Below, piece by piece: positions 12,932 to 20,122 of a stretch of DNA of 26,364 nt. The DNA lies in the IMG/VR virus record IMGVR_UViG_3300021135_000035, positions 1 through 26,364 of that record; one strand, 5' to 3'. The notes under the pieces were generated by a model. That model did no database searches. It saw nothing but the letters and a program-made list of their open reading frames with translations, and was not told the origin of the DNA. Every line of letters starts with the position of its first letter. The stretch's first letter is position 1. The position numbers and the translations under genes are program-made. This stretch comes from a virus.

Positions 12932-14236
12932 CTAGCTACCCTGAAATATTTCTGCTGTCAATGGTGTTAGACCATCTGTAGAAAGCAGAATTAATGGATA
13001 TCCACCCATAGTCATAGCCGGTGTTAATGTATATTGTAAGTAGGCTAATGTTGTTACAGCATAAGAATATGCAGTCCAAGTATTAGAAGCATAATTGTAA
13101 TAATATGAAGAAATTGTAGATGGTAATGGAGTATTAGCACTTGTTCCGTAGACCATAATTCCATGAGTCATACCTATTGCTGGCAAATCACCCATTGGAT
13201 AAGGGCAATCTGCCAATCTAGTCCAGGTGTTAGCTGTTAAGTCATATCTAGAGAAATATTGTTGACCAACGTCATCATAACCACCTATATACACATAATT
13301 ACCATTCTGAATTATAAATGGACGCTGATTTAATGAATCAAAACCAGCTAAATATGGGCCGATAGTCCAGGAATTAGATGACTCTGTGTATATGCATGTA
13401 ATTCCTTGTTGATATGTAACATCATTGTCAATAATAAATAACCTACCATCTGATAGGGTTAAACCCGTCATTTGTGTTCCAGAGTCAGGCCCTGCGGTTC
13501 CTGGTATCGTATATTGATAATGAAATTGGTCCTCTATTGCCCATGTTTTTGAGGTGGTGTTGTATATTTCAAAGGATTTATCTCCTCCTCCACTCCCTCC
13601 AAATATGGCTGCATTACCACTAGGCAAGGATAGGAGGCACCCTCCCCCACCTCTAGAAATATTTAAAGCACCTGTAAGAGTAAAATGATTAGCCACAGGA
13701 TCAAAAATTTCTGTCGTTCTACCAGAGCCATCTGTATAGCCACCACCTAATACATAAGTACCCCCTGCTACTAACCAGGTACCGTCACCTAATTTACAAG
13801 ATGCTCCAGTGGAATAATATGGGATATATCTTTGCTTCACCATTGATGGGCCATAAGACCAACTGCTTCCATTAAATAATATGGTAGTATTGGTTATTCC
13901 AGAACCCAAACCACCAGCCAACATAATCAAATTAGAAGATAATTGCAAACCAATACTATTCGCTTTTGGCAATATAGATGAAGATCCAATATTGGCCCAA
14001 GTATATGGGTCTATTTGAACAGATTTACTTGCTGTAGCCGTACCTAGCGTATTGGTATCAGTGGCCGTAACGGTAGCCGAATGAGCACCAGTGGTCCCCC
14101 AGGTGTGGTTTAGAGAGGCATTGACACCAGTTCCACCATCATCAAAGGCCCAGGAATAAGTGAAGGTATCAGAAGGTAGACCCGGTGTAGAGGCAGAAGC
14201 CGCATAGGGAATTGAAGATCCTACTGGATAGCTCAT
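12932..14236 (-). CDS. PKD domain plus Kelch-type beta-propeller protein
   Basis: 434 residues. Residues about 5-76 form a PKD/Ig-like domain (FTYSWAFDDGGTGVNASLNHTW, GAHSATVTATDTN). Residues about 85-430 carry repeated Kelch-like units with paired glycines followed by aromatic positions: LIMLAGGLGSG, TWLVAGGTYVLGGGY, NAAIFGGSGGGDKSFEIYNTTSKTW, GNYVYIGGYDDVGQQYFSRY, DLTANTWTRL. I count about six possible blades. There is no signal peptide or catalytic motif. It lies between portal and scaffold, a place usually without such a gene in P22-type phages. Its ATG lies 3 bases after the portal stop and lacks a good ribosome site, which suggests coupling. I infer a virion-associated binding protein; a cargo gene acting in the lysogen is an alternative. 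Confidence 0.85.
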   Translation of the reverse strand: MSYPVGSSIPYAASASTPGLPSDTFTYSWAFDDGGTGVNASLNHTWGTTGAHSATVTATDTNTLGTATASKSVQIDPYTWANIGSSSILPKANSIGLQLSSNLIMLAGGLGSGITNTTILFNGSSWSYGPSMVKQRYIPYYSTGASCKLGDGTWLVAGGTYVLGGGYTDGSGRTTEIFDPVANHFTLTGALNISRGGGGCLLSLPSGNAAIFGGSGGGDKSFEIYNTTSKTWAIEDQFHYQYTIPGTAGPDSGTQMTGLTLSDGRLFIIDNDVTYQQGITCIYTESSNSWTIGPYLAGFDSLNQRPFIIQNGNYVYIGGYDDVGQQYFSRYDLTANTWTRLADCPYPMGDLPAIGMTHGIMVYGTSANTPLPSTISSYYYNYASNTWTAYSYAVTTLAYLQYTLTPAMTMGGYPLILLSTDGLTPLTAEIFQGS

Positions 14237-14239
14237 TAA

Positions 14240-16405
14240 TTAAGCCGGAGGAGTAATTTTAGCTGGTGCTTTGGGCTCTTCCAGGGTCTGTGGGTCAGGC
14301 TGTGGGTTTAAAGCTGCTCCTACGGACTGTTTTACAACATCATTAGCTGCCTGATGATGGAGCTTATCTACGTCTAGGATGTGTTTCTGAAGCTGTACGG
14401 TCATCTCATGGGTCATTTGGGCCTTATTCTTCATGTCAGCCAATTCTTCCTTAAAGACCAACATATTAGACTGATGTTCCATGTCAGCCTTGGCTTTCAT
14501 CAATTCCGTCTGTTGATTTAGCTGAGCAATCTGTAATTTGGTTTGTTCCCCAGCCTGTACCTTGTCAGCTAGCTCAGTCTCTTTCTGGAGGGTCTGAGTC
14601 AACTGCTGAATCATCTGCTGGTCATGCTGTAGACGTTGCTGAATGGCTGGTGGGATGCTCTTATCAGCGTCTTTGTCATCCAGGAGGCCAGGAGGAAGGG
14701 CCTTCTCTAGACGTTCTCTAAGCTGGATGGCAATGGGACTATCTAGCTGACTGACGATCAAATCACCGGCCACGTTCATCAGAGCGGGGTCTTTCCCAGC
14801 TAGATCAAACAACATGCTGACATTCTCTTGTCTCTTGGTCTGGTAGGAGGGACCAGAGGTAACGGTGATGTCATATTTACCGGTAGTGACATCGTAAATC
14901 TTGGCTACACCATCTACAGTCTCCACTCCAGTCTCTTCAGGACTTCCATCACCATTGATAGTGACCATCTTATGCTTATCATCAATCCCAACAATCCTAA
15001 TAACGGTCTTTTCAGAGTAAATCTTGGGGATTAGATCAAGGAACATACGACCCTGAAGCCTAATAGCTCTACTAAGATTGTCTGAATAATGGTAATTACC
15101 CATTGATCCAGCATTCTGAAGGGCCTTAACAGCTACTCCAGACTGATTAGATATTTTCTGGCCCATAGAAGGATCATATAGAGCATTGGTACCCTTAATA
15201 TCATTCTCAATCGAATTCATTAGCTCTAGAACACCCTGAATAGGTGGTTCTTGCACGTTTCTGGTAGGAGGAGGTAGCTCGTTACCCATGTCATCGTGTG
15301 TTACGTATTCCAAATAGGCCAGATTCTTAATATTAACGTCTTGCCAATCATTCTTTCTATCACCAACGAAACCAATAGGACCAATCCAAGGGGTCTTAGG
15401 AGTAGCAGCAATAAGCTCAATAGCCGTAGTCTTGGCAACATTGAGCATGATTTGCTCTTCCATTACCTTACGGACCAGACCAGAGTAAATACGCTGGCCA
15501 TCTTCAAGTAGGGCATCACCAAAGACAGGGATGACAGGAATTCTATCTCCAGCCCAAACGGTTTCTTCTAATATCTCAATCCCATTCATCTTATACCATC
15601 TGATAACAGGCTCTGAGTGGTCTCTTTCCAGGACAATCAGGGGCTTATCACCATCCTCAAGGTCTTCTTTAGCCATCACACGGCCATCAGAGAGCTTTAC
15701 CAGCTTCTTCTTCTTTTCCTCCCTGACAAAGTATTCAGCTACGGTACAGATTTTCCCATTATTACTAAACCATTCAGGTGTACGGGAGTGAAGTCCGGTC
15801 CAAACAGAAGAATTCATACCCGATAGATCAGCATCAGGGTAGGTTTCTTTAAATTCCTCTTCAGTCATGGTGTCAATGATGAAGGCCCAATTGATATCAG
15901 ATCCATCAAGCTTTTCAAAGCCAGGATCTAATAAGACAGAGAAGGGATTGATGATAGATTCAACGGTAATCTCTTGGTCAAAGGTATCTTTTTTGTAGCC
16001 AGTCAGAATACGCCAGAAACCAATACCACAACGTACAGTGTCCTCAAAGGCTTGGTCATAGGCTAAATCGGCATCAGATGAGACTTCAATATGCCTACAA
16101 AGACCTTGAATGATCTCTGCGGTATCTTCATCTGCACCATCATTGCAAACGTGAACCGTGACAGCAGGTCTATTTTCACGTTGGGCATTAACTAGAGATT
16201 TAACCTGGGCATTGATACGGTCTGATGCATAAGTAGGTCTACCTACTCTTGCTTGCTTAACCTCTTCAGGCCACTGGTGTTCAGATGAGCAGAATTTTAG
16301 ATCCTTAGCAGAGAGCTTAAATTGCTTATCCCATGCTTCTTGTGCTAGATTAAAGTGCTTTTTAGCCTTATCTAGTATATCTTTCTTCTCGTAATCTTTT
16401 TCCAT
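14240..16405 (-). CDS. Portal protein, P22 gp1 family
   Basis: 721 residues from the ATG at 16405; P22 portal has 725. A GTG 14 codons upstream would overlap the terminase gene; the ATG is preferred because GAGG lies 5 bases before it and the length then matches the family. Diagnostic blocks are ARVGRPTYASDRINAQVKSL, AQRENRPAVTVHV and SSDADLAYDQAFEDTVRCGIG followed by FWRI (about 109-133). The last 150 residues are a Gln/Lys-rich coiled coil (LTQTLQKETELADKVQAGEQ onward), equivalent to the long barrel helix of P22 portal. The protein forms a dodecameric ring at one vertex, the motor dock and DNA gate. It starts 29 bases after the terminase stop codon. Confidence 0.95.
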   Translation of the reverse strand: MEKDYEKKDILDKAKKHFNLAQEAWDKQFKLSAKDLKFCSSEHQWPEEVKQARVGRPTYASDRINAQVKSLVNAQRENRPAVTVHVCNDGADEDTAEIIQGLCRHIEVSSDADLAYDQAFEDTVRCGIGFWRILTGYKKDTFDQEITVESIINPFSVLLDPGFEKLDGSDINWAFIIDTMTEEEFKETYPDADLSGMNSSVWTGLHSRTPEWFSNNGKICTVAEYFVREEKKKKLVKLSDGRVMAKEDLEDGDKPLIVLERDHSEPVIRWYKMNGIEILEETVWAGDRIPVIPVFGDALLEDGQRIYSGLVRKVMEEQIMLNVAKTTAIELIAATPKTPWIGPIGFVGDRKNDWQDVNIKNLAYLEYVTHDDMGNELPPPTRNVQEPPIQGVLELMNSIENDIKGTNALYDPSMGQKISNQSGVAVKALQNAGSMGNYHYSDNLSRAIRLQGRMFLDLIPKIYSEKTVIRIVGIDDKHKMVTINGDGSPEETGVETVDGVAKIYDVTTGKYDITVTSGPSYQTKRQENVSMLFDLAGKDPALMNVAGDLIVSQLDSPIAIQLRERLEKALPPGLLDDKDADKSIPPAIQQRLQHDQQMIQQLTQTLQKETELADKVQAGEQTKLQIAQLNQQTELMKAKADMEHQSNMLVFKEELADMKNKAQMTHEMTVQLQKHILDVDKLHHQAANDVVKQSVGAALNPQPDPQTLEEPKAPAKITPPA

Positions 16406-16434
16406 TCCTGCCTCATCTGCTAATATTATAGTTA

Positions 16435-17721
16435 TTACGAGATCCACATATTGGGCTGCATAATCCTAGCCATGCTTACTTCTCTACCTAGTGAATCCAA
16501 TGCTTTTGGTGTGGGTCTAGCTGCTATTTTCTTTTTATAGCCAAGGATTAAAGGCTCTAGTGAGTACCTGATAGCATCAATCCCATGGTTAAACCTATCT
16601 ACAATTTCAGGAAGGATATCTCCTGATAACCTGTCTACTTTGTAAGAGTAAAGTCTAAATTCTTCCAATAGATGAACGCAACGGGGATGGATTACTATTA
16701 GATCAAATGACCTCATGTAATCCACACCATCCTCAACTGATCCTGGCCACTTCTTGCTAGGGATCATCTTTTTATAACCATTGCGTTTCATATAAGATAT
16801 GGTTTCTGGCCTTGCACAGTCAGCCCTTGAAATGTGCAAACGGCCATCAGAGATAAGATCAAATTGAGCAGGAGCCATATCAGTTTCTAGCTGATAGGCA
16901 AACATCTCATGCTCTATGTACAAAACACGTTCATAGACCCAAGATTTGATAAATGTAGTTGGATCATTGGCAAATCCCCAGTCAGCACCATAGAAGGGAG
17001 ACCAAGATTCAGGGTCTATCTTATCTGTGAAGTCATAAGATACATACTTACCTTTAAATATAACAGCATTTCCATGTTGTTTACATTTCCCAAGCCAGAT
17101 ATGGTTGTAAGCTTCTATATCATTAGCCTTTAATTGCTCCATCTCAGCACGAAGTACAGCGGGGAAGTAGGGATTGTCATCATAGTTAACTTCAACAGAT
17201 ACACAATCTTCAATCTGACTGGCATTGGTAACGAAGCGTACGTAAGTAGGATCAGTGGCTAGCTCAGGGTTGAAAGCAATCCAAACCTCAGAGTCATCAG
17301 AACGAATTGTAGGTAACAATATCTGCCATGATCTTTCGCTAACTGTCTGAGCTTCTTCTACATAGCAAATATCCACACCTTCAAAAGACTTAATGGATTC
17401 CACTGTGTTATTGGCTAGACCGGCAAATAGGAAGACTGAGCCTGTACGTTTGCATCTGATTTCTCTCTCAGTGATCTCAAAGTACGAGCCTAACCCCATT
17501 CTTTGTATCTGATCCCCAATTAGCCTATGCACAGAATCCTTGATGGATTTCTGCACCTCTCTACAGCACAGAATTCTTAGCTTTTTCTCTAAGCTATTGA
17601 TTAAAAGCTGGATGACAAAAGACCAAGACTTAGCTGATCCTCTTCCCCCGTACGCCACTTTGTATCTATGCTTCTCTGCCAGGAATGCTAACTTATGTGG
17701 TAGCTTAACATCTACTTGCAA
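16435..17721 (-). CDS. terL: Terminase large subunit
   Basis: 428 residues; start is a TTG at 17721, since an in-frame stop lies two codons upstream and no ATG precedes the Walker motif. The ATPase domain shows Walker A GGRGSAKS (25-32), Walker B VDICYVEE (116-123) and the coupling region near IAFNPE (148-153). The nuclease domain has the acidic residues D247 (YGADWGF), D301 (RADC) and D382 (HGIDAIRY). This is the Terminase_3 / PBSX-like layout. The protein cuts concatemeric DNA and pumps it through the portal. The upstream partner candidate is 18012-18275. The start codon lacks a clear ribosome site, which may keep levels low. Confidence 0.95.
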   Translation of the reverse strand: MQVDVKLPHKLAFLAEKHRYKVAYGGRGSAKSWSFVIQLLINSLEKKLRILCCREVQKSIKDSVHRLIGDQIQRMGLGSYFEITEREIRCKRTGSVFLFAGLANNTVESIKSFEGVDICYVEEAQTVSERSWQILLPTIRSDDSEVWIAFNPELATDPTYVRFVTNASQIEDCVSVEVNYDDNPYFPAVLRAEMEQLKANDIEAYNHIWLGKCKQHGNAVIFKGKYVSYDFTDKIDPESWSPFYGADWGFANDPTTFIKSWVYERVLYIEHEMFAYQLETDMAPAQFDLISDGRLHISRADCARPETISYMKRNGYKKMIPSKKWPGSVEDGVDYMRSFDLIVIHPRCVHLLEEFRLYSYKVDRLSGDILPEIVDRFNHGIDAIRYSLEPLILGYKKKIAARPTPKALDSLGREVSMARIMQPNMWIS

Positions 17722-18011
17722 AGCTTAATCCATAGATGATAAATGCTCTGGGATGCCTTTAAAAGTGTTCTGTATATCATTTGGCTACTTTCGTATGGTT
17801 TAGGGGCTTGCAAGGCTCCTGGGGGCAATTCTGGCCAATTGGAGGGGTGCTTAGGGTGCTAGCTGGATTGGGGAGTGTCCTAGGGAGAATTTAAGGGTCT
17901 AAATCAAACTGGTTCTTGACGATATTTTGATTTAGGGGCCTGTCAAATACTTATGACCACTATTACCAATACTTCCATCATATTTCCACATGAGTAAGCA
18001 TGATGTGGACA
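17722..18011. other. 290-base gap between small and large terminase genes, possible packaging site
   Basis: No open frame with a start and ribosome site is visible on either strand. The stretch is G-rich on the plus strand, with repeated TAGGG/TTAGGG-type units (for example around 17801, 17852, 17881 and 17932) and a GGGTGCTTAGGGTGCT doublet at about 17845-17860. A gap this large is unusual in an operon where most genes touch. It could hold a pac or cos recognition site or a remnant of a lost gene. Nothing in it proves either. Confidence 0.45.
17836..17848 (+). repeat. 13-base direct repeat, copy 1 (copy 2 at 18078-18090)
   Basis: CAATTGGAGGGGT occurs here in the noncoding gap and again at 18078-18090 inside the small-terminase candidate gene, 242 bases apart in the same orientation. 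Each copy is followed by a related TTAG a few bases later. An exact 13-base match is unlikely by chance within 300 bases. A terminase-binding site is one explanation. Confidence 0.5.
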
Positions 18012-18275
18012 TTACTCCTTGGGCTTCTCATAGCTGACAGAGATGGCCAAAGGTGCCTCTCCATTCTGTCCACCTATCAATTGGAGGGGTATTAGCTTGG
18101 ATATAAGTTGTGCATAGGCTTTAGGCTCCTCTTTAGCAAGCTTATCAAACCACTCTACATCACCCATATTGTTCAAACTGTCTAGGAGCATTTGCTGGAT
18201 AGTTTGGTTAACTCTATTCTTTACACCTTTTGGACGACCTGCTCCATGTCTAACCTCTAAATTTGCATCGTTCAT
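18012..18275 (-). CDS. Small terminase subunit candidate
   Basis: 87 residues. An N-terminal basic GAGRPKGVKNRVN motif (11-23), similar to an AT-hook or DNA-binding arm, is followed by helices (QTIQQMLLDSLNNMGDVEWF, EEPKAYAQLISKLIPLQLIG) and a short beta tail (PLAISVSYEKPKE). Proteins with the same 'GRPKG-x-KN ... EWF/EYL ... P-x-A-x-x-x-L-x-K-x-LPLQ' arrangement sit just before large terminases in many phages. By position and pattern it should bind the packaging site and pass DNA to the large subunit. It is shorter than P22 gp3 (162 residues), so oligomer shape may differ. The ribosome site is weak and distant (GGAG about 13 bases before the ATG). Confidence 0.7.
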   Translation of the reverse strand: MNDANLEVRHGAGRPKGVKNRVNQTIQQMLLDSLNNMGDVEWFDKLAKEEPKAYAQLISKLIPLQLIGGQNGEAPLAISVSYEKPKE

Positions 18276-18295
18276 AAGATACTCATCTCCGTAAT

Positions 18296-18625
18296 TTATT
18301 CACTTTCACAATTATTATAGGAAGATTGCTCAAATGTTTTATAATATGGCACCTCTTTCTTACCTATATCGAGCATCCTATACCTCATCCTTGACCATAC
18401 CCAAGTGAGTAGCTTTACTGATCCATTGTAGCTATTGATTGCATTTATTACACTTATACACAACTCTTGAAGCAAATCCTCTCTGTTCTCTTGGTTAGCA
18501 AAGGCCCATTTGTGCCTAGATAAATATATTCCAGGTAATGATGAACAGCAGTATATTATACATGCCTCTTTATCTGTTTGTAGTAAATTTAATGCTATTT
18601 CCTCATTATATGGCTGTTCACTCAA
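18296..18625 (-). CDS. Sigma-70 region 2-like protein, short
   Basis: 109 residues, starting with TTG at 18625 that overlaps the upstream stop codon; AAAGGA lies 7 bases before the TTG, which supports this start. Residues about 44-90 (NQENREDLLQELCISVINAIN, SYNGSVKLLTWVWSRMRYRM, LDIGKK) follow sigma region 2: an acidic D-L-x-Q-E helix for core polymerase contact, then Y-x-G-S, then an aromatic/basic helix like the promoter-melting and -10 contact helix. Region 4 is absent. Cysteines are frequent near the N-terminus (C22, C26, C27). It is the second of two sigma-like genes in tandem. It may be a partner or split sigma, or a decoy that binds core polymerase. Confidence 0.6.
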   Translation of the reverse strand: MSEQPYNEEIALNLLQTDKEACIIYCCSSLPGIYLSRHKWAFANQENREDLLQELCISVINAINSYNGSVKLLTWVWSRMRYRMLDIGKKEVPYYKTFEQSSYNNCESE

Positions 18626-19302
18626 TTTATAGTCCTTTGGTAAGCTGGTATTACTATATTTAACATTTCCTTACATCTAGCCCAACTGCGTCCACTATAT
18701 GCTTGTAGGGAACCAACTACGCTAGACCCTATCTCAAAATCTGGACCTTCAATCCAATCAGCCATCAAACGCATAATAATTTTGTGATGCTTACATAGAC
18801 CAGGGGTTTTTAGACCATCAGTCCTTAACCAGTTGGCAAAATGCTTGATTTCAAGCCTCATGCCAATCAAACTATAGGGCTCTCCAGTAGCATAATCATC
18901 CAGAGCAGCAACATCCCAAGGGTTTACAGCTATACTTTCAGCAGCACCTTCTCCGAAGTATTGCCCACCGCTGTAATAATCCTCAAGAGATGTATATAGC
19001 AGGGACTCCTCCTTATGTTCCTTGGTCTTCAGCATGATCCTTCTGTTATGAGTCCAAAGGTAATTAGAGATCACCATGTAGACCCAACTCTTAAACCTGC
19101 TCCCTTGACTACCGTCATACGAGCCATAGACCTTGAATAGTTTGATAAGGCATAGCTGTGTAAGATCATCCTCCCCTATTACATTCGTTTTAAAGCCAAG
19201 CTTCCTGACTATCCCTCTGACATAGGGTTCTATTTTAGCCAAACTATCACTATATAGCCCCTTATGCCATAGCCCTTCTGCATCTTCTACATCATTAGCC
19301 AT
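18622..19302 (-). CDS. Sigma-70 family-like (ECF-type) regulator, first gene of late operon
   Basis: 226 residues. Residues about 20-90 (SLAKIEPYVRGIVRKLGFKT, EDDLTQLCLIKLFKVYGSYD, RFKSWVYMVISNYLWTHNRR) match sigma region 2 well, including the DL-x-Q core-binding helix and the F-x-x-W-x-Y-x-x-x-x-N-x-x-x-x-x-R-R helix. The C-terminal part (about 170-226) has an HTH-like pattern (SVVGSLQAYSGRSWARCKEM) that could be a diverged region 4. It has AGAGG 8 bases before the ATG. Its place at the head of the late operon, next to the control region, suggests that it directs host RNA polymerase to late genes. This role is inferred; another possibility is that it regulates host genes. Confidence 0.72.
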   Translation of the reverse strand: MANDVEDAEGLWHKGLYSDSLAKIEPYVRGIVRKLGFKTNVIGEDDLTQLCLIKLFKVYGSYDGSQGSRFKSWVYMVISNYLWTHNRRIMLKTKEHKEESLLYTSLEDYYSGGQYFGEGAAESIAVNPWDVAALDDYATGEPYSLIGMRLEIKHFANWLRTDGLKTPGLCKHHKIIMRLMADWIEGPDFEIGSSVVGSLQAYSGRSWARCKEMLNIVIPAYQRTIN

Positions 19303-19319
19303 ACAAATACCTCTAATAG

Positions 19320-19337
19320 CTGATACTTAAGGATCAG
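19320..19337. promoter_or_regulatory. 18-base near-palindrome upstream of the sigma-like gene
   Basis: CTGATACTTAAGGATCAG matches its reverse complement at 8 of 9 pairs, centred between 19328 and 19329, 18 bases before the start codon of the sigma-like gene on the minus strand. The position suits an operator that blocks late expression, but no protein is known to bind it. Confidence 0.45.
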
Positions 19338-19366
19338 AAAGTCCGTTTCCTAGTTTTACTTTATTG

Positions 19367-19580
19367 GGTTACGTCCGGTTTCGTCCTGGTAACCGGAGCA
19401 AACCCTACTCCCATATGAAACGTAACACGGTTACTTATATTATGACTGAAAATAGATATATATATATAAGGGTTACCATATATATATACATGTAGAGATT
19501 TTTAGGCGTAACCGAGTAACCGTGTTTAACATTCCTACAATTAACACTTACGCCAAAATCACCCCGTAACCGCACGTTAC
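19367..19580. repeat. Nine GTAAC/GTTAC elements (iteron-like or operator array)
   Basis: Copies start at about 19368 (GTTAC), 19389, 19422, 19430 (GTTAC), 19472 (GTTAC), 19508, 19516, 19566 and 19576 (GTTAC). Two pairs form palindromes: GTAAC-ACG-GTTAC (19422-19434) and GTAAC-CGCAC-GTTAC (19566-19580). Two lie as direct GTAACCG repeats 8 bases apart (19508-19522). By chance fewer than one copy in either orientation is expected in 215 bases. The mixed spacing suggests several binding sites for one dimeric protein. Confidence 0.7.
19456..19488. repeat. AT alternations flanking a GGTTACC element
   Basis: Two runs of alternating A and T (19456-19469 and 19478-19488) surround one copy of the array element, giving an easily melted stretch of about 33 bases. 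Such a segment next to repeated binding sites is typical of replication origins but is also found in promoters. Confidence 0.55.
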
Positions 19581-19591
19581 CAAACCTCCAA

Positions 19592-19609
19592 TTTCTTATG
19601 TATAAGAAA
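19592..19609. promoter_or_regulatory. 18-base palindrome upstream of the early operon
   Basis: TTTCTTAT-GT-ATAAGAAA is a perfect inverted repeat with 8-base arms and a 2-base spacer, 73 bases before the first early start codon. It has the size of a repressor operator or could sit within the early promoter. Confidence 0.5.
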
Positions 19610-19682
19610 ATAAACTAAGATGAATTTGAACTTTCTACAGTAATAGTAAGCGAGGTCCAAAGAGACCAAAAGGAGCCAAAAA

Positions 19683-19949
19683 ATGACCATGACGAAGAAA
19701 CAAAGAGCCGAAGACATCAAGAAAAGGGTGAATGCCTGCCTAGATGAAATCCCAAAAGGGTGGCCTCTAACCGGAACTGCCATTAAGGAAGATTTAGGTA
19801 TCTTCTGCACCACTTTTGAGGTTCAGGAAGTCCTAAGAGCTAGAGGTTATGTCCAAAAGCAGTCCCTAATCTGGATTCACCCTGAGGAATATTCAAAGAT
19901 CACCACTGAAGATGGCTTAGAGCTACTAGAAGAGAAAGAGGCTAAGTAA
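19683..19949 (+). CDS. Small possible DNA-binding protein, first early gene
   Basis: 88 residues, preceded by AGGAG 8 bases before the ATG. The middle (TGTAIKEDLGIFCTTFEVQE, VLRARGYVQKQSLIWI) has a helix-turn-helix or winged-helix look: 'A-I-x-x-D-L-G-I ... V-x-x-V-L-R-x-R-G-Y' then a beta hairpin. The ends are charged (MTKKQRAEDIKKR; LELLEEKEAK). As the first gene downstream of the GTAAC array, it could bind that array as an early regulator or replication factor. This is inference from pattern and place; I recognise no family. Its stop overlaps the next start codon as TAATG. Confidence 0.72.
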   Translation: MTMTKKQRAEDIKKRVNACLDEIPKGWPLTGTAIKEDLGIFCTTFEVQEVLRARGYVQKQSLIWIHPEEYSKITTEDGLELLEEKEAK

Positions 19950-20122
19950 TGGACCCCTATGAGCAGATATACCATTTCAAGTTTGAATCCACCAAACCAC
20001 TACCAGTTAGGCATCAGGCAATACAAGCTTGCCTTCATAAGCTAGGCATTACTGATCCAGATAAGCAAGTAGCCTTATTTAATTACTTAGAGAGTCAGGG
20101 TCATAGATATGGGAAAGCCTAA
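19949..20122 (+). CDS. 57-residue unknown protein coupled to its neighbours
   Basis: Starts MDPYEQIYHFKFESTKPLPV at an ATG overlapping the previous stop codon (TAATG), with AGAGG 7 bases before it. It ends at 20122, overlapping the helicase-like gene by 14 bases. The helical composition (RHQAIQACLHKLGI, DKQVALFNYLESQG) suggests a small folded protein. No family is recognised. The coupling on both sides supports it as a real gene of the replication operon. Confidence 0.65.
   Translation: MDPYEQIYHFKFESTKPLPVRHQAIQACLHKLGITDPDKQVALFNYLESQGHRYGKA

Larger units (their letters stand above)
19303..19682. promoter_or_regulatory. Divergent control region between late and early operons
   Basis: 380 bases without a convincing gene separate the two divergent operons. 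They hold nine GTAAC/GTTAC elements, AT alternations, a TCCGGTT/AACCGGA inverted repeat (19374-19397), and near-palindromes at 19320-19337 and 19592-19609. Promoters for both directions must lie here, but I cannot point to a convincing -35/-10 pair of the standard type. An origin of replication is an alternative or additional role. Confidence 0.7.

Noticed and set aside
16405-16447. Longer portal start at the GTG at 16447
   Set aside because: It would overlap the terminase gene, lacks a ribosome site, and makes the protein longer than the family; the ATG at 16405 has GAGG upstream.
19577-19813. Minus-strand open frame with hydrophobic product across the control region
   Set aside because: It overlaps the well-supported early gene at 19683-19949 and covers the palindrome; no ribosome site in front of it was seen.
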